DNA of 64,000 nucleotides from Prodigiosinella confusarubida (GTDB lineage Bacteria > Pseudomonadota > Gammaproteobacteria > Enterobacterales > Enterobacteriaceae), in NCBI RefSeq assembly GCF_002847015.1, contig NZ_CP025085.1, positions 1,116,001 to 1,180,000 on the forward strand. The letters are read 5' to 3'. Below the pieces are notes generated by a model. The model was given only the letters and a program-made list of their open reading frames with translations, had not been told where the DNA came from and did no database searches. Both the position numbers and the translations under genes were made by a program. Within the stretch, counting starts at the first letter, position 1. The number at the start of each line of letters is the position of its first letter. Shown here piece by piece: positions 1 through 10,446 of this stretch.

Positions 1-499
1 GTCCGTCATCTACCAGAATATCCAGCACGAAATGTTCGTCAAAGCGCTGAATCTGCGGGTATTTCAGGGACGTCTGGAACAACGTATGTAGCATATGGAA
101 GCCGGTTTTGTCAGCGGCGAACCAGGTACGCTCAATCTTCATTCCCCCAAAACGGCGCACGTTGACAGAACCATCCGGTTTGCGGCTCCAGGGGCAGCCC
201 CATTGCTCCAGTTGGGTCATTTCACGTGGACAACTTTGTACGAACTGGTCGACAACATCCTGTTCGCACAACCAGTCACCACCTGCGACGGTATCGTGAA
301 AATGGAAATCAAAGCTATCGTGATCCTGAGTGACTGCTGCTGATCCCCCTTCGGCAGCCACAGTATGGCTACGCATGGGATAAACTTTAGAGATCAGAGC
401 AATCTTCAGTTGGGGATTAGCTTCGGCGGCAGCAATTGCCGCTCGTAAACCAGCGCCCCCGGCCCCGATAATGGCCAAGTCGGCATTAAAGGTTTGCAA
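1..499 (-). CDS. frdA: Fumarate reductase flavoprotein subunit, N-terminal part (runs off the window)
   Basis: This is the catalytic flavoprotein of the membrane-bound quinol:fumarate reductase used in anaerobic respiration. The 166 visible codons begin with the FAD-binding Rossmann segment ([20 protein letters not shown]) and continue through the SHTVAAEGG stretch, which carries the histidine that binds FAD covalently in this family. The start is TTG at 499-497, six bases after a strong GGAGG on the minus strand; no ATG fits, and the family start MQTFNADL aligns here. The gene is divergent from epmA, as in Escherichia coli. The remainder and frdBCD lie outside the window. Identification is certain; only the start codon is inferred. 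Confidence 0.95.
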   Translation of the reverse strand, partial: MQTFNADLAIIGAGGAGLRAAIAAAEANPQLKIALISKVYPMRSHTVAAEGGSAAVTQDHDSFDFHFHDTVAGGDWLCEQDVVDQFVQSCPREMTQLEQWGCPWSRKPDGSVNVRRFGGMKIERTWFAADKTGFHMLHTLFQTSLKYPQIQRFDEHFVLDILVDDG

Positions 500-789
500 T
501 GCACTCCTCCAGTTACTTAAGTTAATTAAATTAAATTAAGAAAATAATATCTATTCAGCATATATCGTTTATTTCTTTTTAATTATTAACACGTTAAAAA
601 AGAAGGAAAAAACATTTATTCGCCTATTAAGAATAGATAACTATCTCTTTTTTGTGTGGAAATGATTATACCGACTTAAAAGTAAATGGAATTTGATGTG
701 ATCCAGTATTTTGCTGTTTTTTAACACGCTTTCGGACATAGTTTATAAAACGTGATCGATACGCTTATTTCGGTGGAAATAATATTTTT

Positions 790-891
790 ATACCCAATAA
801 ACTTCAAGTAGCAGGAAGGCGGTAACCGTGTGAGTCCCCAGGAGTTTACATCAGTGAGCGACTGGGGTGAGTAAAAGCAGCGAACATATCT
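790..891 (+). repeat. ERIC element, 3'-truncated copy
   Basis: The left terminus ATACCC, the AAGGCGG block, the GTGAGTCCCCAGGAG core and GACTGGGGTGAG match the enterobacterial repetitive intergenic consensus in forward orientation. The last roughly 25 bases of the standard element are missing, and a second ERIC in the opposite orientation begins at 892. Confidence 0.85.
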
Positions 892-1016
892 ATACCTGTC
901 ATACTTCAAGTTGTAGGTGTGTTGGCTGCGTTCGTTCACCCGAATCACTTACCTGAGTAAGCTCCTCGGGATTCACTCTCTTACCGCCTTCCTGCAACTC
1001 GAATTATTTGGGGTAT
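892..1016 (-). repeat. ERIC element, full length, inverted relative to the preceding copy
   Basis: This 125-bp copy runs from ATACCTGTCATACTTCAAG to TTATTTGGGGTAT and includes the TAAGCTCCTCGGGATTCACT core. It is the reverse complement of the consensus. With the truncated copy at 790-891 it forms a large inverted repeat that could fold into a long hairpin upstream of epmA. Confidence 0.88.
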
Positions 1017-1156
1017 AAAACTTGAAAGATGAAAAGTGTATTTCTTTAATGGTGTCTTTACTGACAATATAAGAAAATCTTTCACGGGATATAATTTGTC
1101 TGGTTGACATGATGCGGGTAGACTGCACCACCTGTTTGACCTTTGGAGTAATCACC

Positions 1157-2134
1157 TTGAGCGAAACGGCAAGTTGGCAACCCAGCGCTTCTATCGCCAC
1201 ACTGTTGAAACGGGCATCGATCATGATGGATATCCGACGTTTCTTCGCTGATCGCGGCGTACTGGAAGTTGAAACGCCAGCCATGAGTCAGGCGACGGTA
1301 ACAGATGTTCACCTTTCCCCGTTCCAGACCCACTTTGTCGGCCCTGGTGCGGCTGAAGGATTAACACTATATCTAATGACCAGCCCGGAATATCACATGA
1401 AGCGTCTGCTAGCCGCAGGTAGTGGACCGATATTTCAGTTGTGCCGCAGTTTTCGTAATGAAGAATCTGGTCGCCATCACAATCCCGAGTTTACCATGCT
1501 GGAGTGGTATCGCCTGCACTATGATATGTACCGCCTGATGAACGAGGTGGACGATCTGTTGCAGCAGGTGCTGGAATGCGACAATGCCGAAAGGCTTACT
1601 TATCAGCAGGCTTTTCAACGTCACCTTGAGATTGACCCGTTGTCCGCAGACAAAGCGCAATTACGTGACGTGGCGGAAAAACTGGGTGTTGGGGATGTCG
1701 CAGCTAATGAAAACGACCGCGATACCTTACTGCAACTGCTGTTTACGGTGGGTGTGGAAACCAATATCGGACGTGACAAACCGGCCTTTGTTTACCATTT
1801 TCCGGCTACCCAGGCATCACTGGCGGAAATCAGTACCGAAGATCATCGTGTGGCCGAGCGGTTTGAAGTCTATTTTAAAGGCATCGAACTGGCGAATGGT
1901 TTTCGTGAATTAACCGACAGTCATGAACAACGCCAACGCTTTGAACAGGATAACCGCAAACGTACCGCCCGCGGTCTGCCAGTACAGCCGATCGATGAAA
2001 ATCTGCTGGCCGCGCTGGAAGCCGGTATGCCGGAGTGTGCCGGTGTGGCGCTGGGTGTGGATCGTCTGATTATGTTGGCATTGAACGCTGAAACATTGAG
2101 CGATGTGATCGCATTTTCTGTTGATAGAGCGTAA
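1157..2134 (+). CDS. epmA: Elongation factor P beta-lysyltransferase EpmA (GenX/PoxA/YjeA)
   Basis: EpmA is a class II lysyl-tRNA synthetase paralogue that ligates (R)-beta-lysine to a conserved lysine of elongation factor P, which relieves ribosome stalling at polyproline. The sequence contains the class II motifs [20 protein letters not shown] and [14 protein letters not shown], and it lacks the N-terminal anticodon-binding domain of LysS. I place the start at TTG 1157: translation from there begins [13 protein letters not shown], gives 325 residues (the usual family length) and follows GGAG at 1145. A longer frame from 1109 has no homology at its N terminus. It converges with mscM. Confidence 0.95.
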   Translation: MSETASWQPSASIATLLKRASIMMDIRRFFADRGVLEVETPAMSQATVTDVHLSPFQTHFVGPGAAEGLTLYLMTSPEYHMKRLLAAGSGPIFQLCRSFRNEESGRHHNPEFTMLEWYRLHYDMYRLMNEVDDLLQQVLECDNAERLTYQQAFQRHLEIDPLSADKAQLRDVAEKLGVGDVAANENDRDTLLQLLFTVGVETNIGRDKPAFVYHFPATQASLAEISTEDHRVAERFEVYFKGIELANGFRELTDSHEQRQRFEQDNRKRTARGLPVQPIDENLLAALEAGMPECAGVALGVDRLIMLALNAETLSDVIAFSVDRA

Positions 2135-2153
2135 TAGCAAGGGTTCTTGCGAG

Positions 2154-2178
2154 TGGTGCCACCACCCGGATGGCACCA
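2154..2178. terminator. Hairpin between convergent epmA and mscM
   Basis: A perfect 8-bp stem (TGGTGCCA / TGGCACCA) encloses a 9-base loop in the 48-bp gap between the two stop codons. There is no strong T-tract on either side, so bidirectional terminator function is inferred from position. Confidence 0.5.
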
Positions 2179-2182
2179 GCGA

Positions 2183-5100
2183 TTAAACGCCACCGGTAGT
2201 GGATGTGCGTCCAGACATCTGCACCGAATCCATCTGCACCTGAAAGGGTGGGAACGGTATGACCAGATTGTGTTGGCGGTAACTTTCCAGAATCAATTGA
2301 TGTAGCTGATGACGCAACGGCATCCGGTGCCCCATTTCAGCGGCAAAAATGCGTAGCTCGAAAATCTGGATACCCTGTGTCAGATCCACCAGAAAAACTT
2401 CCGGCGGCGGATTATCCAGAACCAGATCACTCTGTTTTGCCACCTCCAGCAATAGTTCCGTCACTTCCTGGCTATTGGCCTGCGCCGGGGCCGGAACACT
2501 TACCACCACGCGGGTCACGGAATCGGACAGCGACCAGTTGATAAACTGTTCGGTAATAAACGCTTTGTTGGGAACAATGATCTCTTTACGGTCCCAGTCT
2601 GAAATGGTCGTGGCCCGGGTGTTAATCCGCATGACACAGCCAGTGAGATCGTGGATCGTGACGGTATCGCCAATACGAATCGGCTTTTCGAACAGAATAA
2701 TCAGGCCAGAAATAAAGTTGGCGAAAATCTCCTGCAAGCCAAAGCCCAATCCCACGCCCAACGCAGCGACCAACCACTGTAGTTTCGCCCACTCAATGCC
2801 AATCATCGAGAACCCGATCAAACCACCTATTAGCATCAGCAGGTATTTACTGACTGTGGTGATGGCATAACCGGTGCCGGGTGCGAGCTCGATATGCTGT
2901 AACAGCGCCAGTTCCAGCAAGGCGGGTAAGTTTCGCATCAACTGTACGGTGATGAAAAAAATCAGCATGGCAATCAGCACTGCACCAAGGGTAATTGGTT
3001 GCACGCTTTCCACCCCTTTCACGGTACTGGTGACATCCCATAGACTGATATTTCCCAGAAACGCAAAGGCGGAATGGATTTCTGACCACAACGCAATCAC
3101 CGAAACCAGCGCGATAAGTGTCAGGATTGAACGCACCAGTTTTAGTGATTTGGCGCTGATAGCATCCAAATCTACTACCGGTTCTTCCAATGTGTCGCCA
3201 CCGATGTCATAGCCGCTGGACGATAGCGATTCTTCTTCCCCCCGCGCTCGCTGGGCCAGGATTTCGGCACGACGTTGTCTGGCACGATCAAAGGCAATGC
3301 GACGGCGCTGAATCAGCATCCAGCGACGAATGATGTGATAAACCACGAGCAGGAAAAACCAGATGGCCACGGACGTTTCCAGCCGGGCCAACAGCGCCTG
3401 GGATGTCGTCAGATAACCCAGACTGGCGGCCAGCGCAGCCACTAGCGGCATGAAAATCAGGATGTTCCACATGCCACGGTTGGCTGGATTTTCCCCGGAA
3501 CCGGCTTTATCCAGATAGAGTGGAATGCCAGCCCGCTTGAGGCTGGTGGTTACCAGCGTGAGGGCCATACACAACAAGATAAAACACAGGCGCCCCAGCG
3601 TACTGGAAAATTCACGGTCATTAAGATTGTCAAACGTGATAAGCGCCATGATCAAGGGGACGATAAAACCGATAGATAGCTGGTAATAGCGCATAGCCCG
3701 AGCTACCCGTATCGGGGACCAGCCAAAGTGCACGATGAACAGCCCCTGCCGATGGGCAAACGCTGCACTGATCATCACTACCCACATCAGTGGTACGGTA
3801 GCAGTAACACTGTCGCCGATAGCCACGGCCACCGGATAAGGCCAGGCATTCTGCAAGCCATATCCCAGCGCGGCCCACAATACCGGGAGTGGAATAGCCA
3901 CCATAACCGACCAGAATACCGTGCGTAGAGTCAGCATAAAATGGTCTAGGGTGACTTTACCCACCCGATCGCTGGCACGCTGCATAAAGGCATGGTAATG
4001 ACGACGAGAGCCAACACTGAACCCTACCAGCAGCAATGCGCCCAGCAGCGGTAACAGCGTATCGCGGCTGGTGACCATCATGATCATGGCCCTGCCGAGT
4101 TGGGTCAGCGTGTCCAGCGACAGCAGCAATGATAAATCTTTCAGCAGTGTGATTGGGTAGGCGAAGGTTATCGGTTCGACGTCCGCCACCCAGAACAGGT
4201 AACGGTGTGCGGCCTCACGAATTTCTAACAACGCGTCTTCCAACTGATTATTGGCGACTTTCAGCTTGGTCAATTCAAGGACCAGTGTGTCGCAACCAGA
4301 TATCAGAGAGGTCAGTAATTCACGTTGCGTGCGTAGCTGATCGTCAAGGATTTTTTGCTGCGCGGTGGTCAGTGGTGAGCCATTATCCTGTCTGGCCAGC
4401 TCGGTTTTTGGTAGTTGACTGAGCAAATCGTCATAATGCAGCCGCTGCACACGCAATTGGGCCATGTCTCTGTCCAGTAACTGGGGCTTTGGCATGTCGG
4501 GCAGGCGAGCGACCTGGGCGCGCAGCGTTTCCCCCAAGGCGGTCGAAGAGCCCAGCCATTGCGCCTGTTCGCGCAATGTACTCAATGCCTGATGTACCTG
4601 AAGCGTCTGTGCCGCAGCCTGACGTTGCTGTGAGGAAATCAGGTCCATACGCTGTGCCTGCTGATTCAGTGCTAACGACAATTCGCGATTAATCTGTAAC
4701 GGTTTGGCAATGATGGTGGGTAAATCACCACTCTGCTCTGCCAGTAGCTCTGTGCGCTCCAGTGCTTGTTCCGCTTCCTGCTGTCGCAAGGTGTTTATTG
4801 TGTTGCGCTGGGTTTGCAGCTGATTATCCAGTCGATCACGCTGTTTCTGGTAAAGCTCGCCACGCAGGCGCGACAGTTCCTGTCGGTTGCTGGCGGAAAG
4901 CTGAGCCAGCGCCAACTCATCGACACGACTTTTACGCAGCGCCGATTCCGCCTGCAGGGCGGCGAGTTGGGCTTGTCCGAGCGGGGTATTCGGCACACCC
5001 AGCGCCTGAATTCGTCGCTCAATATCACTTAGTGCACGGTTGGCTTCGGTTTGTTGCTGTGGCAGTTGGGACAGTGAATCGATGATTTCCCGTAGCCAAT

Positions 5101-5491
5101 CCTGCTCTTGCTGTAGTAGGCGGCTCCGCTCCAGCAACTGGCTGCTGGTTTGTACAATCTGCTGTTCAAGATCGTTAATCGAAAGGTTATGCGTGGCAGG
5201 AGGCGATTTGTTGTCCTCGGCAGTCAGTTGCTGATGTAGTTGCCGGGTCAGTTTCGGGAAATCATCAATCACGTTCTGGTACTGCGCGGCCCGTTGTTGT
5301 GCTTCCTTGCTTTCATTGAGCATACGCAGGGCGGATTGTAGTTCTTTAATTATGTCTGCCTGATTAGGCAGGCTTTTATTACTTTCCGCCTGTTGCAAAT
5401 CCTGACGCAGTTGCGCGTCGGTGGGGATTTTGGCGGCTAGCGATGCGGTTGATAACAGGCATCCCAGTAAGAAAATCAGTATCAGACGCAC
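2183..5491 (-). CDS. mscM: Mechanosensitive channel of miniconductance MscM (YjeP), MscS superfamily
   Basis: This large inner-membrane MscS-family channel releases solutes on hypo-osmotic shock. The 1102 residues are close to the E. coli 1107. A cleavable signal peptide (to about residue 20, SLAA) is followed by a long periplasmic helical region rich in Q, L and E (about 20-440), then about eleven membrane segments. The MscS pore and beta domain lie at the C terminus (GVGLGFGLQEIFANFISG; EKPIRIGDTVTI). The start is GTG at 5491, preceded by GGGAGG. The mscM-psd-rsgA order is the standard enterobacterial one, and mscM lies 33 bp after psd, so co-transcription is likely. Confidence 0.95.
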   Translation of the reverse strand: MRLILIFLLGCLLSTASLAAKIPTDAQLRQDLQQAESNKSLPNQADIIKELQSALRMLNESKEAQQRAAQYQNVIDDFPKLTRQLHQQLTAEDNKSPPATHNLSINDLEQQIVQTSSQLLERSRLLQQEQDWLREIIDSLSQLPQQQTEANRALSDIERRIQALGVPNTPLGQAQLAALQAESALRKSRVDELALAQLSASNRQELSRLRGELYQKQRDRLDNQLQTQRNTINTLRQQEAEQALERTELLAEQSGDLPTIIAKPLQINRELSLALNQQAQRMDLISSQQRQAAAQTLQVHQALSTLREQAQWLGSSTALGETLRAQVARLPDMPKPQLLDRDMAQLRVQRLHYDDLLSQLPKTELARQDNGSPLTTAQQKILDDQLRTQRELLTSLISGCDTLVLELTKLKVANNQLEDALLEIREAAHRYLFWVADVEPITFAYPITLLKDLSLLLSLDTLTQLGRAMIMMVTSRDTLLPLLGALLLVGFSVGSRRHYHAFMQRASDRVGKVTLDHFMLTLRTVFWSVMVAIPLPVLWAALGYGLQNAWPYPVAVAIGDSVTATVPLMWVVMISAAFAHRQGLFIVHFGWSPIRVARAMRYYQLSIGFIVPLIMALITFDNLNDREFSSTLGRLCFILLCMALTLVTTSLKRAGIPLYLDKAGSGENPANRGMWNILIFMPLVAALAASLGYLTTSQALLARLETSVAIWFFLLVVYHIIRRWMLIQRRRIAFDRARQRRAEILAQRARGEEESLSSSGYDIGGDTLEEPVVDLDAISAKSLKLVRSILTLIALVSVIALWSEIHSAFAFLGNISLWDVTSTVKGVESVQPITLGAVLIAMLIFFITVQLMRNLPALLELALLQHIELAPGTGYAITTVSKYLLMLIGGLIGFSMIGIEWAKLQWLVAALGVGLGFGLQEIFANFISGLIILFEKPIRIGDTVTIHDLTGCVMRINTRATTISDWDRKEIIVPNKAFITEQFINWSLSDSVTRVVVSVPAPAQANSQEVTELLLEVAKQSDLVLDNPPPEVFLVDLTQGIQIFELRIFAAEMGHRMPLRHQLHQLILESYRQHNLVIPFPPFQVQMDSVQMSGRTSTTGGV

Positions 5492-5524
5492 GGCTAGCCT
5501 CCCTTAATCATTGTAGCGTGGTGT

Positions 5525-6436
5525 TTATGGGGTGCAGTCTGCTCCATCCGGCGTGTCAGCGTTGGTTTCTACCGTGTGCGGTTCTTCGGCGAAAGGTTCA
5601 CCCACACGAGTGACACTGTGGCTGGCAAGAGTAGACATCAGTTGTACACTGCCGGCGGCAAACAGGTTGATCACCGTCGAGCCCAGCTTGAAGCGCCCCA
5701 TTTCCTGACCTTTTTCCAGCACAATTGCGCCTTCACCTTCGGCGGGATAGGTCCAGCGTTTGATGATGCCTTCACGTGGCGGCGTTACTGTGCCTGCCCA
5801 TACGGTTTCGATACTGCCAACAATGGTCGCCCCTACCAGGATCTGCGCCATCGGGCCGAACGGTGTGTCAAACAGACAGATAACCCGTTCGTTACGGGCA
5901 AACAGATTGGGGACATTTTGGGCAGTCAACGGGTTAACGGAAAACAGATCACCCGGGACATAAATCATCTCGCGCAGCACACCATCACAAGGCATATGCA
6001 CGCGATGATAATCCTTTGGTGACAGATAGATGGTGGCAAACAGACCGTCACGGAACAGGTCAGCCATGATGTAGTTGCCTGCCAGCAGCGCTTCCAGTGT
6101 GTAATCGTGGTTCTTGGCCTGGAGGATTTTGCCGTCAGTAATGCTCCCCAATTGGGAAATAGCACCATCAGCAGGTTGTACCAGCCGGTGGGCGTGCGGA
6201 TCAATCGGACGGATACCCAGACGCAGAGGACGGACAAAGAATTCGTTGAAAGTGCGGTACGCGGCAGTGTCTGATTGCTGCGCTTCCTTCATGTTGACCC
6301 GGTAGCAGCGCACGAACAGGTCGATAACCAGTTTGGTCAGGATACCTGCCTGTCGCTCCGCGCCCCAGCCAGCCAGACGTGTCAGCCATATTTTCGGCAA
6401 CAAATATTGTAGAGCTATCTTGATACTATCCAACAC
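5525..6436 (-). CDS. psd: Phosphatidylserine decarboxylase proenzyme
   Basis: Psd converts phosphatidylserine to phosphatidylethanolamine at the inner membrane. It is a pyruvoyl enzyme made by self-cleavage. The cleavage motif LGST is visible in [14 protein letters not shown] near residue 250, and cleavage before its serine generates the alpha chain. The early [10 protein letters not shown] motif and the substrate-site [14 protein letters not shown] are intact. The protein has 303 residues, slightly shorter than E. coli (322) because of a shorter C-terminal tail. The start GTG at 6436 follows AGAGG. It sits between rsgA and mscM in the usual order. Confidence 0.96.
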   Translation of the reverse strand: MLDSIKIALQYLLPKIWLTRLAGWGAERQAGILTKLVIDLFVRCYRVNMKEAQQSDTAAYRTFNEFFVRPLRLGIRPIDPHAHRLVQPADGAISQLGSITDGKILQAKNHDYTLEALLAGNYIMADLFRDGLFATIYLSPKDYHRVHMPCDGVLREMIYVPGDLFSVNPLTAQNVPNLFARNERVICLFDTPFGPMAQILVGATIVGSIETVWAGTVTPPREGIIKRWTYPAEGEGAIVLEKGQEMGRFKLGSTVINLFAAGSVQLMSTLASHSVTRVGEPFAEEPHTVETNADTPDGADCTP

Positions 6437-6506
6437 AGTGAACCTCTTGGATTAATGATGCGCCAGGGTGGAAAAGGGCGCATTGTAGCGATGGATGCGA
6501 TAAATG

Positions 6507-7556
6507 TCAGTTATCTGAATCGGAAAAGGATTTACGCGTTTTTACCTGTGCCATGCTGTCCAGGATACTGTGGTAATTTTCAAACCGCTCCGCCGCAATC
6601 TCACCCCGTTCCAGTGCCGCACGGATGGCACAGCCTGGGTCGTTATTGTGTTTGCAGTCGCGGAATTTACAATTGCCGAGGTAATTCCTGAATTCGATAA
6701 AACCCTGAGTCACCTGTTCCGGATTCAGATGCCAGAGACCGAACTCCCGCACGCCGGGAGAATCGATAACATCACCGCCACTCGGAAAATGGTACAGACG
6801 GGACGCTGTTGTGGTGTGTTGACCTAATCCAGAATTGCCGGACACATCGTTGACCACGATGCGTGCGGCCCCTGGATAGAGCAGCGAGTTGAGCAGACTG
6901 GATTTTCCTACCCCGGACTGACCGGCAAAGATACTGATCCGTCCGGTCAACGCGGCTTCCAGTTCCGGAATACCCTGCTGAGTGTGGCTGGAAACCATCA
7001 ACACCCGATAGTGCAGTGCACGGTAAATATCCATCAGTTTTTCCACGAATTTCAGGGACTCGTCGTCCAGCAGATCGATTTTGTTCAGCACCAGCATCGG
7101 CTCGACTTCCAGTGTTTCGCAAGCCACCAGATAGCGGTCGATCATATTTAAAGACAGTTCGGGGAGGATAGAGGACACGATCACGATCTGATCAATATTG
7201 GCGGCAATCGGTTTAATACCGTCATAATAATCGGGACGAGTCAGTACCGACTGGCGTGGGTGTACGGCTTCCACGATACCGCTGATGCCGGACAGCGCCT
7301 CATTGCCGGCACGCCAGACTACGCGGTCTCCGGTGACCAATGACGAAATGGTGCGGCGAAGATTACAGCGATGTAGCGTGCCGTCGACGGCTTCCACGTC
7401 GGCATGCATGCCAAAACGACTGATGATGATGCCTTCCTGAGCTTCACTCAGTTGGTTGTCATCCCATTCTATCTTGTTATCCGCGTGCTTCAGGCGGCGC
7501 TGATGATTGGCGCTGACCCTACGCTGCTGACCTTTCGACAGTTTCTTTTTGCTCAC
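6507..7556 (-). CDS. rsgA: Small ribosomal subunit biogenesis GTPase RsgA (YjeQ)
   Basis: RsgA is a circularly permuted GTPase that tests maturation of the 30S subunit decoding centre. The 349 residues show a basic N-terminal tail, an OB-fold, then G4 (LNKIDLL) before G1 ([14 protein letters not shown]) and G3 (DSPGV), the hallmark permutation. A C-terminal zinc knuckle follows with a Cys-x4-Cys-x-His-x5-Cys pattern ([14 protein letters not shown]). The start is GTG at 7556. It is divergent from orn and followed by psd, 70 bp downstream. Confidence 0.96.
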   Translation of the reverse strand: MSKKKLSKGQQRRVSANHQRRLKHADNKIEWDDNQLSEAQEGIIISRFGMHADVEAVDGTLHRCNLRRTISSLVTGDRVVWRAGNEALSGISGIVEAVHPRQSVLTRPDYYDGIKPIAANIDQIVIVSSILPELSLNMIDRYLVACETLEVEPMLVLNKIDLLDDESLKFVEKLMDIYRALHYRVLMVSSHTQQGIPELEAALTGRISIFAGQSGVGKSSLLNSLLYPGAARIVVNDVSGNSGLGQHTTTASRLYHFPSGGDVIDSPGVREFGLWHLNPEQVTQGFIEFRNYLGNCKFRDCKHNNDPGCAIRAALERGEIAAERFENYHSILDSMAQVKTRKSFSDSDN

Positions 7557-7711
7557 TAAGCCTCACTTGATACTGCAATTATCGCCCGTGGCGATTGAAG
7601 CGACTATAATACACGCTATTTTGTTTTAATTAACCGATGCCGGATGTTTGTCCACACCTTGTGGCCTTCATGGCAGAAACCGGCACACAAAATCACAATA
7701 GGACCTTCCCA

Positions 7712-8254
7712 ATGGTAGATGAAAACAGACTGATCTGGATCGATCTTGAAATGACGGGACTGGATCCCGAGCGTGACCACATCATTGAAATCGCCACGCT
7801 GGTGACCGATGCCAATCTGAATGTGCTGGCGGAAGGGCCAACACTGGCGGTACATCAACCAGATAGCCAACTGGCGTTGATGGATGACTGGAATGTTCGT
7901 ACTCATACTGGCAGCGGACTGGTTGAGCGGGTGAAGGCCAGCCAGTTTAGTGAACGCGCCGCTGAGCTGGAAACGTTGAAATTTCTGCAACAGTGGGTCC
8001 CGGCAGGAAAATCACCAATTTGTGGCAACAGCGTCGGACAGGATCGTCGTTTTTTATTCCGCTATATGCCTGAGCTGGAAGCCTATTTTCACTATCGGTA
8101 TCTGGATGTCAGCACGCTGAAAGAGTTGGCGATCCGCTGGAAGCCGGAAATTCTAACCGGATTCACGAAGCGTAATACGCATCAGGCGTTGGATGATATT
8201 CGTGAGTCGGTGGCTGAGCTGGCCTACTATCGTGAGCATTTTATCCAGCTCTGA
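7712..8254 (+). CDS. orn: Oligoribonuclease
   Basis: Orn is the 3'-5' exoribonuclease that degrades di- to penta-ribonucleotides, including the pGpG released from cyclic-di-GMP. It is a DEDDh-family enzyme: the first acidic pair is in [10 protein letters not shown], and the last His and Asp are in [11 protein letters not shown]. The ATG at 7712 gives [14 protein letters not shown] and 180 residues, the normal size. An upstream in-frame ATG at 7637 would add 25 residues not found in the family. The gene is followed by tRNA-Gly, as in E. coli (orn-glyVXY). Confidence 0.95.
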   Translation: MVDENRLIWIDLEMTGLDPERDHIIEIATLVTDANLNVLAEGPTLAVHQPDSQLALMDDWNVRTHTGSGLVERVKASQFSERAAELETLKFLQQWVPAGKSPICGNSVGQDRRFLFRYMPELEAYFHYRYLDVSTLKELAIRWKPEILTGFTKRNTHQALDDIRESVAELAYYREHFIQL

Positions 8255-8381
8255 TCTCTGTTCGACCACAGCGGAAACGTGCTGGAAATAGTGCCAGGAA
8301 AAAAAGTGTTTCCGGGACAAGGTGTTACCTGGCGAGTTGTTGCTTTTATCTGCAATCAGGCACAAATTCTGCTCCAGGGGC

Positions 8382-8409
8382 TTGCAGAGCAACACTTTTC
8401 TCGTATAAT
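8382..8409 (+). promoter_or_regulatory. Sigma-70 promoter of the first tRNA-Gly
   Basis: TTGCAG (8382-8387), 16 bp, TATAAT (8404-8409), then a GC-rich discriminator (TCGCACCCC) typical of stringently controlled stable-RNA promoters. The tRNA starts about 43 bp after the predicted start point. Confidence 0.7.
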
Positions 8410-8458
8410 TCGCACCCCGTACCGGCAATGAAATGCAGGTACGGCGCAACACTCCCGA

Positions 8459-8534
<76 letters not shown>

Positions 8535-8834
8535 ATTCTTCTTCATTTCTTCCTGATAGACATCCATTCAAATCTGTCATTGGTCCATTCAGAAAGTGCG
8601 TGTTTTTTGACGCGTCCGACGCTATCCGACCATATTCACTGTTAAACCCCCACATTATCTGTAGCGCCTCCATCAGAAGATGACCAGTTTGAGCTCACAA
8701 GGAGGTGCTTGCAGCGCCTGTATGATCTGCCCATTATCACCGTTATGTACACCTTGCCATCAAACTCAGCCTACTGCGCGGTTTCTGGTTATTGCTGGTG
8801 CAGGTTCCAGCCATTATCCGTGAAGATTTCATCA
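8535..8834. other. Non-coding stretch after tRNA-Gly copy 1
   Basis: No gene is seen. The frames on both strands are short, and one only reads antisense through the tRNA. The first 30 bases resemble the sequence after tRNA copy 3 (ATTCTTC, then ATAGACATCC). This is where the conserved neighbourhood ends and accessory genes begin; no integrase gene is visible. Confidence 0.6.
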
Positions 8835-10199
8835 TTATTCTTGTGTGCTGGGATCGCTGATCGGTTGATGTACCAGGACGACGTAAGCCAGCGCGCCCAG
8901 TACCGTAATACCGGCACAGATCGTCAGTGCCAGATGAAATGAATGCGTGGTGTCTACAACCCAGCCGGTAACGATGGGCGCGAACGACGCAAAGATAAAG
9001 CTGGCGAAGTTCTGGATGCTGCCTACCGAAGCGGTCATCCGTGAGGCGACCGCGACGTGGATGAGTCCCCAGCAGGAGGTTCCAGCGAAGTGAATGCAAA
9101 ACAGCGCCATACCGATCAGCAAAACGGCGCTTATGGTGGTCGTCGCCTGGGGAACGACAAAGGTAAATGCAGCAGACAACAGCATACCAATAACGATGCT
9201 GAGTTTGCGGCTCTTGATGGGGGCCATACCCCGCTTAACCAGGAAATCAGTCACATAGCCATTGGAGAGCATTCCTGCTGCGCCAAACAGGAAAGGGATA
9301 GCCGCCATTAGCCCGGTGCTTTTCAGGTCCAGGTTATAAGTACTTTGCAGATAGCCCGGCAACCATGCCAGATATAGCCAGGCTGTGTAGTTAATGCCGC
9401 TGAAGCCCAGCATCATGCCCCACATTGTGCGGTGACGGAATAAACCACGCCATTCGCGAAAACTCATGGGGTCACGGCGGTTATTCACACTGCCAGCATT
9501 AAGATAGGTCTGCTCTGCATCGGTCAACGCAATCTGCTCGCGATTGCGATAGAGCATATACCAGCCAATGGAGAGAAAAACCCCCATAATCCCGATAGTG
9601 ACAAACATCCCCCGCCAGCCGATAGTGATTAGCATCGCCGCCAGAATGGGCGGACTTATTGCCAGACCGATGGTGGATGCCGCATTAAAGAACCCCATCG
9701 GGCGTCCGCGTTCTTTGATGTTAAACCAATCATTAATGACCTTTACACCGCAAGGATTCATCGGCGCCTCACCAATCCCCAGACCGATGCGGATCAGTAC
9801 AAACTGAGTGAAATTGTGTACCAACCCGGACAACGCCTGGAACAGTGACCAGAAGAACATTCCCAGTCCCAGCATAATGCGTGGTCCTTTACGATCCAAC
9901 AACGGACCACAGGGCAGTTGGGCGATGCCATATGCCAGTGAGAACACCGATAACAACACGCCAATTTCCGTGGCGCTTAAGCCCAGTTCCGTACGAATTG
10001 TCATATTGGCTACTGACAGAGAACTACGGTCGAGATAATTAATGACTGCGGCAAAAAATAACAAAATTATTGCCGTAGTCTGAATGCGTTTAATACGAGT
10101 GCTGGGTTGAAGAATTCCATTTTGTGGCGTGGAATTACCAGCACTGCCTGTTTTATTAAAATCATTCTGCCCATCAATTGTAATATGTGTATTATCCAC
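8835..10199 (-). CDS. lgoT: MFS transporter, probable L-galactonate/sugar-acid:H+ symporter (LgoT-like)
   Basis: A 454-residue, 12-segment major facilitator of the anion:cation symporter family, with signatures such as NYLDRSSLSVAN in the first membrane segment and GPLLDRKGPR in the loop between segments 2 and 3. It probably imports a hexonate. The start is GTG at 10199, six bases after AGGAG. The specific call rests on context: the adjacent regulator and dehydrogenase match E. coli LgoR and LgoD closely, and the three-gene neighbourhood matches lgoT-lgoR-lgoD. Sequence alone would not separate it from galactonate or hexuronate carriers. Confidence 0.78.
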   Translation of the reverse strand: MDNTHITIDGQNDFNKTGSAGNSTPQNGILQPSTRIKRIQTTAIILLFFAAVINYLDRSSLSVANMTIRTELGLSATEIGVLLSVFSLAYGIAQLPCGPLLDRKGPRIMLGLGMFFWSLFQALSGLVHNFTQFVLIRIGLGIGEAPMNPCGVKVINDWFNIKERGRPMGFFNAASTIGLAISPPILAAMLITIGWRGMFVTIGIMGVFLSIGWYMLYRNREQIALTDAEQTYLNAGSVNNRRDPMSFREWRGLFRHRTMWGMMLGFSGINYTAWLYLAWLPGYLQSTYNLDLKSTGLMAAIPFLFGAAGMLSNGYVTDFLVKRGMAPIKSRKLSIVIGMLLSAAFTFVVPQATTTISAVLLIGMALFCIHFAGTSCWGLIHVAVASRMTASVGSIQNFASFIFASFAPIVTGWVVDTTHSFHLALTICAGITVLGALAYVVLVHQPISDPSTQE

Positions 10200-10446
10200 A
10201 CTTTACTCCTGGATATTTATTATTTCTTTTTCGCTAAAATTCTGGCGTCAAAGAGAGGGAAATGCGGTTTTTAATTTATGCGCATGAGACTATTAAATTT
10301 AACCGCTAACTCACTAACAACCGGGTAATTAAGTCGACTTGGGATGAGCGTAGAATGCATTGAATTTATTTTCGCTGGTGTTTTTACAATTTCGTGCTGT
10401 TGATAATAATTTCCTGTTTTTAATCGGTACTTAATGATTGAGCGGT

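Larger units (their letters stand above)
500..1156. other. frdA-epmA divergent intergenic region
   Basis: The stretch carries no gene. The frdA-proximal half (511-790) is very AT-rich and must contain the frdA promoter; I see no convincing FNR site (TTGAT-N4-ATCAA). The epmA-proximal half is occupied by two ERIC-type repeats annotated separately. Short open frames here are by-products of the repeats. Confidence 0.7.

Noticed and set aside
661-720. FNR box for frdA (TTGATGTGATCCA)
   Set aside because: Only the left half matches TTGAT-N4-ATCAA, and the site is about 190 bp from the start codon.
790-1016. CRISPR array or small RNA at the repeat region near epmA
   Set aside because: There are no short regularly spaced direct repeats; the sequence matches ERIC elements. 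No CRISPR array was seen anywhere in the window.
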